Assembly (NCBI GenBank): GCA_028869035.1
Contig: JAGWTL010000018.1
Span: 1-18,846, forward strand
Direction of reading: 5' to 3'
Origin: Burkholderiales bacterium
Lineage (GTDB): Bacteria > Pseudomonadota > Gammaproteobacteria > Burkholderiales > Burkholderiaceae_C
DNA length: 18,846 nucleotides
Position 1 is the first letter of the stretch; every line of letters starts with the position of its first letter. This document shows, one piece after another, positions 13,898-18,846 of this stretch. The notes under the pieces are model-generated. The model was given only the letters and a program-made list of their open reading frames with translations, searched no databases and was not told where the DNA came from. Made by a program: the position numbers and the translations under genes.

Positions 13898-15118
13898 TCA
13901 ATTTCTGGATTGGATGAACTGGACGATGCGCTCGGCCGCCTCCGCGCATTCGGCGGTTTCGGCCACCAGCGCCATGCGCACGCGCCCGGCGCCGGGGTTG
14001 AAACCGCGGGCCTCGCGCGCCAGATAGCTGCCGGGCAGAACAGTGACATTGTAAAGAGCGTAGAGATCGCGTGCGAAATCGGTGTCGCTGCCCTTCACGC
14101 CGGCCCACAGGTAGAAGGCGGCATCGGGCAGGGCCACGTCCAGCACGGCGCTGAGCATGGGGGTGACCTGGGCGAATTTCTGCCGGTAGAGGTTGCGGTT
14201 CTCGATGACGTGCGTCTCGTCGTTCCAGGCCGCGATGCTGGCGGCCTGCACCACATGGCTCATGGCGCTGCCGTGGTAGGTGCGGTAGAGCAGGAAAGCC
14301 TTCATGACGTTGACGTCCCCGGCCACGAAACCGCTGCGCATGCCCGGCACATTGCTGCGCTTGGACAGGCTGGTCAGGGCGATCAGGTTCCTGAAGTCCT
14401 TGCGGCCGAGGCGGGCGGCGGCTTCCAGTCCGCCCAGGGGCGGCTCGTCGCGGAAGTAGATCTCGCTGTAGCACTCGTCCGAGGCGATGATGAAGCCGTA
14501 ACGGTCGCTGAGCTCGAAGAGCTTTTCCCATTCGTCCAGCGGCATCACGGCCCCGGTCGGGTTGCCGGGCGAGCAGGCGAAGATCAGCTGGGTGCGGGCC
14601 CAGACCTCGGCGGGCACGCTGTCCCAGTCCACGGCGAAATTGCGTGCCGGGTCGCTGGGCACGTAATAGGCATCGGCGCCGGCCAGCAACGCAGCGCCTT
14701 CATAGATTTGATAAAACGGGTTGGGGCAGAGCACGAACGGGCCAGCCCCTTCTGCGCCGGTACGGGCGCCGGGTTTGCTGCCGTCCACCACGGTCTGCGT
14801 GAGCGCGAACAGGGCCTCGCGTGTGCCGTTGACCGGCAGCACCTGCGTGGCGGGGTCCACGCTGACACCGTAACGGCGCTGCAGCCAGCCGGCCGCGGCC
14901 TGCCTCAGCGCCGGTTCACCGGCCGTGGCCGGGTAGCCGGTCAGGCCGGTGTCCAGGGCCTCGGTCAGCGCGCGTTTGATGAAGTCGGGGGTGGGGTGCT
15001 TGGGTTCGCCGATGCCCAGGCTGATGGGACGGTAGGCGGGGTTGGGGGTGATGCCGGAAAAAAGCTGTCGCAGCCGCTCGAAAGGGTAGGGCTGCAATCG
15101 TTGGAGCAGGGGGTTCAT
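13898..15118 (-). CDS. dapC: Succinyldiaminopimelate transaminase
   Basis: A 406-residue PLP-dependent class I aminotransferase that converts N-succinyl-2-amino-6-ketopimelate to N-succinyl-LL-diaminopimelate using glutamate. PLP contacts are visible: SPGNPTG (183-189), Asp214 and Tyr217 in SDECYSE, the Schiff-base Lys253 in SLSKRSNVPG, and Arg381 near the C-terminus for the substrate carboxylate. It is the first of the dap genes in transcription order and directly precedes dapD, which supports the assignment over a general aminotransferase. No Shine-Dalgarno site is visible; a GATAAT hexamer ends 7 bases before the ATG at 15118. An upstream in-frame start at 15151 lacks support. The MHYT gene ends 75 bases upstream. 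Confidence 0.95.
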   Translation of the reverse strand: MNPLLQRLQPYPFERLRQLFSGITPNPAYRPISLGIGEPKHPTPDFIKRALTEALDTGLTGYPATAGEPALRQAAAGWLQRRYGVSVDPATQVLPVNGTREALFALTQTVVDGSKPGARTGAEGAGPFVLCPNPFYQIYEGAALLAGADAYYVPSDPARNFAVDWDSVPAEVWARTQLIFACSPGNPTGAVMPLDEWEKLFELSDRYGFIIASDECYSEIYFRDEPPLGGLEAAARLGRKDFRNLIALTSLSKRSNVPGMRSGFVAGDVNVMKAFLLYRTYHGSAMSHVVQAASIAAWNDETHVIENRNLYRQKFAQVTPMLSAVLDVALPDAAFYLWAGVKGSDTDFARDLYALYNVTVLPGSYLAREARGFNPGAGRVRMALVAETAECAEAAERIVQFIQSRN

Positions 15119-15125
15119 GCGGCGA

Positions 15126-15131
15126 ATTATC
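15126..15131 (-). promoter_or_regulatory. Possible -10 element of dapC
   Basis: GATAAT on the minus strand matches five of six positions of the sigma-70 -10 consensus and stands in a GC-rich gap. I see no good -35. Seven bases separate it from the dapC ATG, so any transcript starting here would be leaderless or nearly so. Weak on its own. Confidence 0.3.
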
Positions 15132-15158
15132 CCGGAACTCCCCGGCAACACCGGCGCC

Positions 15159-15179
15159 GGGCGCCGCAGGGCGGCGCCC
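15159..15179 (-). other. Perfect 8-bp hairpin between the MHYT gene and dapC
   Basis: GGGCGCCG and CGGCGCCC pair perfectly around CAGGG. It lies 14 bases after the MHYT stop and about 40 bases before the dapC start. No T-run follows on the minus strand, so it may stabilise the MHYT mRNA end or act with Rho and is not a classic intrinsic terminator. Confidence 0.45.
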
Positions 15180-15193
15180 AGATGCCTTCCGCG

Positions 15194-15946
15194 TCAGTGT
15201 TTTTTCGGTGCGCCCAGGAATTTCTGCGCCAGCAGGTCGATGGACAGTACCAGGGTGATGCCGACGGCCATGACCAGTACCACCTGGGGCAGGTCGGTGG
15301 ACACGATCACCCCGAAGCCGCGGGGCAGGCTCTGGCGGTCTGCCGTGGTGCAGACGAAATCAGCTGCCGCCATGCCGGTGTAGTGCATGGCATTGACCGC
15401 AGCAGCCATGATCACGGCCGCCAGCACGCGCAGCGCCAGGGGCTTGGTGTTGAAGGCCAGCCAGAGGGCGGCCGTGGCCGCAACGACGGCGATCAGGACG
15501 GAGGCCAGCACCAGGACGAAGGACCAGCTGATGTAGCCGCCGAAGCGCATGCCGTACATGCCCAGGTAATGCATCACGGCCACGCCCAGACCGAGCGAGG
15601 CGCCGCCCGTCAGCAGACGGCCACGGTTGGACGGGTCGCGTGCGACATAACTCAGGCCAAAACCGGTGGCGAGGCAGACCAGCAGCAGGGAGGTGATCGT
15701 CTCGGTCATGGCGTAACCCACGCGCAGGTCCATTTTCAGGGCGCTCATGCCGATGAAGTGCATGGTCCACACACCTATGCCGCCCAGGGCCAGCGTGGAG
15801 GCCAGCAGATCGAAGCTGTTGATCTTGCCACTGGGGGCGATGATGCGTCGGGCGGCCGTCAGGGCGACGAAGGAACCAGCGAAAGCGATCAGGAAGGAAA
15901 GGAAGACGTAAGTGCTGTCGTAGCTGGAAACGACTTCAGGATTCAT
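15194..15946 (-). CDS. Stand-alone MHYT-domain membrane sensor
   Basis: A 250-residue integral membrane protein with about seven hydrophobic helices. It carries the three MHYT motifs in order: MHFIGM (62-67), MHYLGM (125-130) and MHYTGM (187-192). The Met and His residues are near the outer membrane face and are proposed, from family literature, to bind a metal such as copper and sense oxygen, CO or NO. Most known members carry GGDEF/EAL or histidine kinase output domains; this one ends shortly after the last helix with QKFLGAPKKH and has no output. GGAG lies 7 bases before the ATG. It lies downstream of the PilZ gene on the same strand (108-base gap). Confidence 0.9.
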   Translation of the reverse strand: MNPEVVSSYDSTYVFLSFLIAFAGSFVALTAARRIIAPSGKINSFDLLASTLALGGIGVWTMHFIGMSALKMDLRVGYAMTETITSLLLVCLATGFGLSYVARDPSNRGRLLTGGASLGLGVAVMHYLGMYGMRFGGYISWSFVLVLASVLIAVVAATAALWLAFNTKPLALRVLAAVIMAAAVNAMHYTGMAAADFVCTTADRQSLPRGFGVIVSTDLPQVVLVMAVGITLVLSIDLLAQKFLGAPKKH

Positions 15947-16054
15947 GGGTTTGCTCCAAATAGCGGAGCGCCATGCTAATGAGTTTGCTGTGGTTGCGCT
16001 TGGTCGCGGAAGATTTCCCCATCATTCCATGGAGAAGTACACCGCTTTGCAGGC

Positions 16055-16723
16055 TCAGCCCTGCGGGGTCGTGGTCAGGTAATGCAGGACCAGCTTGTCC
16101 TGCTGGCTCAGGCCGTGGAAGGCCATGCCGGTGAAGTGAATTTCGCCGCTCACGGCCCGGTGGCTGTGGCAGACCGAGGCCTTGAGCGCGAGGGTGCTGG
16201 ACTCGCCTTCGACCATGCAATGGATGCCGAGGGCGATGACCTTGCCCACGGCGGCGATCTGCACCGGGGTGCTGATCATGGCGCCTTGCAGGCTGATGTC
16301 CAGCAACTGGCCGGCCTGACTCAGCTCGCCGACCTGTGCCGTGACGGGCCAGCCGGTCTTGGTGCGCAGGGACTGGCGCACCCGGCGCGCATCGACCTGG
16401 GTCGGGTAGGCCAGCAGGGCGTAGACAAAGGGTTTCTCGTAGGTCTGCAGGACCTTGCTGATGAAGGAGAACTCGTGCTGGCCGGTGAAACCGCGCACGA
16501 TGCAGACGTCACCCTCGGTCAGGCCGGTGTCCTCACCCTCGGGGCCCTGCGGGCCGACCATGACACCGCGGTTTTCGATGGCGCCGAAGAGCTGGCCTTC
16601 CTTCTTGCTGGCCCCTTCCACCAGGCGGCGCACCTGCAGCGCGATGCCAGGCCGCAGGCCGAGCTCCTTGAGGGAAATTTGCTGCACATGGTTCTGTGGC
16701 GTTTCGCTGGCGGCCTGATTCAT
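16055..16723 (-). CDS. PilZ-domain protein with YcgR-like N-terminal domain
   Basis: A 222-residue cytoplasmic protein likely to bind cyclic di-GMP. Residues about 20-105 resemble the YcgR-type N-terminal (PilZN) barrel. The PilZ domain begins about 108 with an Arg-rich stretch RRVRQSLR (113-120) that supplies the RxxxR motif (Arg116, Arg120), followed by DISLQG (142-147), a match to D/NxSxxG. YcgR proteins slow flagella when bound to the second messenger; whether this one acts on flagella, pili or something else cannot be told. It has no flagellar neighbours here, while pilU lies about 3 kb away and an MHYT membrane protein directly downstream. Shine-Dalgarno signal is weak. smc diverges on the other side. 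Confidence 0.85.
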   Translation of the reverse strand: MNQAASETPQNHVQQISLKELGLRPGIALQVRRLVEGASKKEGQLFGAIENRGVMVGPQGPEGEDTGLTEGDVCIVRGFTGQHEFSFISKVLQTYEKPFVYALLAYPTQVDARRVRQSLRTKTGWPVTAQVGELSQAGQLLDISLQGAMISTPVQIAAVGKVIALGIHCMVEGESSTLALKASVCHSHRAVSGEIHFTGMAFHGLSQQDKLVLHYLTTTPQG

Positions 16724-16889
16724 GGTGGATGGACTTCTATGAGGAGCAGGTCAAAACCGGTGAATCTACACGGTCCGTCCGCTGACCGCCATGACGCGGG
16801 GCATGGCAATGCATATGAATGCAACGTCCCGGGTTTTCCCGTAGCACAAATCCCACGGGAGCGCGCGCTTTTCGTGCGGGCCGGGACGG

Positions 16890-16895
16890 TATGAT
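16890..16895 (+). promoter_or_regulatory. Possible -10 element of smc
   Basis: TATGAT matches five of six -10 positions, 35 bases before the smc GTG. The -35 region is poor (GCTTTT at the expected distance). The rest of the 207-base gap between the PilZ gene and smc has small imperfect inverted repeats (TCCCGT at 16837-16842 with ACGGGA at 16855-16860) but no gene that I can see. Confidence 0.35.
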
Positions 16896-16930
16896 TTCAG
16901 GCTGTTCCCCGCCCTCAGACTGTTCTCACC

Positions 16931-18846
16931 GTGCGTCTCACCTCCATCAAGCTTTCCGGGTTCAAGTCCTTCGCCGAACCGACCAACTTCATGCTGCCCG
17001 GGCAGCTGGTGGGCGTGGTCGGCCCCAACGGCTGCGGCAAGTCCAACATCATGGACGCCGTGCGCTGGGTGCTGGGCGAGAGCCGTGCCAGCGAGCTGCG
17101 CGGCGAGTCCATGCAGGATGTGATCTTCAACGGCACCACCACACGCAAGCCGGCCAGCCGTTCCAGCGTGGAACTGGTCTTCGACAATGCCGACCACCGC
17201 GCCGGCGGCCCCTTCCGTGAGTATTCAGAGATCGCCGTCAAGCGCGTGTTGACGCGTGACGGCACCAGCAGCTACTACATCAACAACCAGCCCGTGCGCC
17301 GGCGTGACATCCAGGACGTGTTCCTGGGCACCGGTCTGGGTCCGCGCGCCTACGCCATCATCGGCCAGGGCACCATCAGCCGCATCATCGAATCCAAGCC
17401 GGAAGAACTGCGCCTCTTCCTGGAAGAGGCCGCCGGCGTTTCCAAGTACAAGGAGCGCCGTCGCGAGACCGAGAACCGCCTCTCCGACACGCGCGAAAAC
17501 CTCACGCGGGTGGAAGACATCCTGCGTGAACTCAACGCCAACCTCGAGAAGCTCGAACGCCAGGCCGAGGTTGCGCAGAAGTACAACACCCTGCAGTCCG
17601 ACGTCTCGCTCAAGCAGCAGCAGCTCTGGTTCCTCCGGCGCTCCGAGGCCGAGGCCGACCAGAGCAAGATCAAGCAGGAGGGCGAGAAGGCCGTCATCGA
17701 GCTCGAATCGCGCGTGGCCGACCTGCGCCACATCGAGGCCGATCTGGAGACCATCCGTCAGGCCCACTACGCGGCCGGCGACCAGGTCAACCAGGCCCAG
17801 GGCCTGCTCTACGAGGCCAGCACCGAAGTGGGGCGTCTGGAGGCCGAGATCCGTTTCGTGGTGGAAGGCCGCCAGCGCGTCGAAGAGCGCCTCATCACCC
17901 TGAAGGAGCAGACCGCCCAGTGGGCCACGCGCAAGCAGGACGCCCAGGCCGAGGTCGAAAGCCTGGCCGAGCTGGCCCTGGTGGGCGAGGAGAAGACCAC
18001 CGAGCTGGCCGCCCAGCTGGAAGAGCAGGCCCAGGCCCTGCCGGACATGGAAGAGGCCCTGCGCCAGGCCCAGAGCCGCGCCAACGAACAGCGTGGCAGC
18101 GTGACCCAGGTGCAGCAGCAGATCCAGGTGCTGGCCGCCGAGCAGCGCAGCATCGAGGAACAATCCCGCCAGCTGAACCAGCGCCGCGAGCGCCTGGACA
18201 CCGACCGCAAGGCCCTGGCCGCCCCTGACGAGGCGCGCCTGCAGAGCCTGCAGGCCCAGCTGGCCCAGGCCAGCGAAACCGCCAGTGTGGCCGACGCCCG
18301 CCTGCATGAGTTGCAGGACAGCGTGCCGCAGCTCGACGAGGCACGCCGCACCCAGCAGGACACGGTCAACACCGAATCGGCCCGCCAGGCCGACCTGTCG
18401 GCGCGCATGGAGGCGCTCAAGGCCCTGCAGGAGAAGGTCAAGACCGACGGCAAGCTGCAGCCCTGGCTGGCCAAACACGGCCTGGCCGACCTGCAGGCCT
18501 TGTGGACCAAACTGCACATCGAGCAGGGCTGGGAAAGTGCCCTGGAAGCCGCCTTGCGCGAGCGCATGGGCGCACTGGAGGTCAGCCGCATCGACATGGT
18601 CAAGGCCTTCGGCAACGACGCGCCGCCGGCCAAGCTGGCCTTCTACAGCGCCCCCTCGGCTGCCGCGCCTGAAAAAGCCGCTGGCCTGCCGCGCCTGGCC
18701 GATCTGCTGCGTGTGAACGACGCTGGCCTCAAGGCCGTGCTGGTGGACTGGCTGCAAGGCTGCCATGTGGCGCAGAGCTTCGAGGAAGCCCTGGCCCAGC
18801 GTGCGCAGCTGCAGCCGGGTGAAACCCTTTATGTGAAGAGCGGCCA
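16931..18846 (+). CDS. smc: Chromosome segregation protein SMC, 3' end outside the window
   Basis: The frame is open from a GTG at 16931 to the last base, giving 638 codons of a protein that is about 1,170 residues in the family. SMC with ScpA and ScpB forms the bacterial condensin that compacts and segregates chromosomes. The N-terminus RLTSIKLSGFKSFAEP is typical, and Walker A GPNGCGKS is at residues 31-38 with the Q-loop region in the following 120 residues. Residues about 170-500 are a heptad-rich, Glu/Gln/Ala-rich coiled-coil arm. The hinge begins near residue 510 (LQPWLAKHGL) and runs off the end. No Shine-Dalgarno site precedes the GTG, but homology starts exactly there, so this start is likely correct. 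Confidence 0.96.
   Translation, partial: MRLTSIKLSGFKSFAEPTNFMLPGQLVGVVGPNGCGKSNIMDAVRWVLGESRASELRGESMQDVIFNGTTTRKPASRSSVELVFDNADHRAGGPFREYSEIAVKRVLTRDGTSSYYINNQPVRRRDIQDVFLGTGLGPRAYAIIGQGTISRIIESKPEELRLFLEEAAGVSKYKERRRETENRLSDTRENLTRVEDILRELNANLEKLERQAEVAQKYNTLQSDVSLKQQQLWFLRRSEAEADQSKIKQEGEKAVIELESRVADLRHIEADLETIRQAHYAAGDQVNQAQGLLYEASTEVGRLEAEIRFVVEGRQRVEERLITLKEQTAQWATRKQDAQAEVESLAELALVGEEKTTELAAQLEEQAQALPDMEEALRQAQSRANEQRGSVTQVQQQIQVLAAEQRSIEEQSRQLNQRRERLDTDRKALAAPDEARLQSLQAQLAQASETASVADARLHELQDSVPQLDEARRTQQDTVNTESARQADLSARMEALKALQEKVKTDGKLQPWLAKHGLADLQALWTKLHIEQGWESALEAALRERMGALEVSRIDMVKAFGNDAPPAKLAFYSAPSAAAPEKAAGLPRLADLLRVNDAGLKAVLVDWLQGCHVAQSFEEALAQRAQLQPGETLYVKSG

Noticed and set aside
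13910..15979. A 689-codon open frame on the plus strand opposite dapC and the MHYT gene
   Set aside because: It is antisense to well-supported genes, has low-complexity Gly/His/Gln/Ala/Val composition and no family motif. High GC content produces such open antisense frames.
15947..16054. 108-base gap between the PilZ and MHYT genes
   Set aside because: Examined for a small gene, hairpin or repeat; nothing beyond the GGAG ribosome site of the MHYT gene.
17225..18766. A 513-codon open frame on the minus strand inside smc
   Set aside because: Leu/Gly/Gln-rich antisense shadow of the smc coiled coil; the plus-strand frame has clear SMC motifs.

Overview
The window looks like ordinary chromosome from a high-GC betaproteobacterium, most likely Burkholderiales and probably Comamonadaceae. 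The evidence is the strong GC bias at third codon positions, the protein sequences (for example the SMC N-terminus, the AcuI-type reductase and the ABC-F protein), the dapC-dapD-pilU-dapE-prmB gene order, and intergenic repeats of a type I associate with that family. I see no rRNA, tRNA, phage, transposase or CRISPR. Both ends cut through a gene: dihydrolipoyl dehydrogenase on the left and smc on the right.

Layout. Positions 1-1724 (+) hold the 3' part of lpdA, an intergenic region with a 50-bp palindromic element, and a small exported protein. Positions 1778-3903 (-) hold an NlpC/P60 peptidase, a DUF302 protein and an exported alpha/beta hydrolase; the last two overlap by 4 bp. Divergent from these, 4010-6195 (+) is a tight run of acuI, an isochorismatase-fold hydrolase and an exported DUF1566 protein, ended by a bidirectional terminator. 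From 6261 to 16723 every gene is on the minus strand. In transcription order they are a PilZ protein, a stand-alone MHYT membrane protein, dapC, dapD, pilU, dapE, prmB, the ABC-F ATPase yheS and a solute-binding protein of a TRAP transporter. smc starts divergently at 16931.

How the genes work together. dapC, dapD and dapE encode three of the four succinylase-branch steps from tetrahydrodipicolinate to LL-diaminopimelate, feeding lysine and peptidoglycan. The retraction ATPase pilU lies inside this run, and prmB is translationally coupled to dapE. The PilZ and MHYT genes suggest a small cyclic-di-GMP and gas- or redox-sensing pair upstream of dapC.

The genes are mostly housekeeping; the less expected signals lie between them. 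Three related structured repeats sit at 9404-9550, 11612-11694 and 12893-13047, each next to the stop codon of a minus-strand gene. Two of them share an identical-length loop on stems that differ in sequence yet stay perfectly paired, which points to selection on the fold. There is also a perfect 8-bp hairpin just before the yheS start with an ACCUC loop, and a consensus-like promoter placed so that the NlpC/P60 mRNA would be leaderless. I did not find a clear new defence or mobile system.
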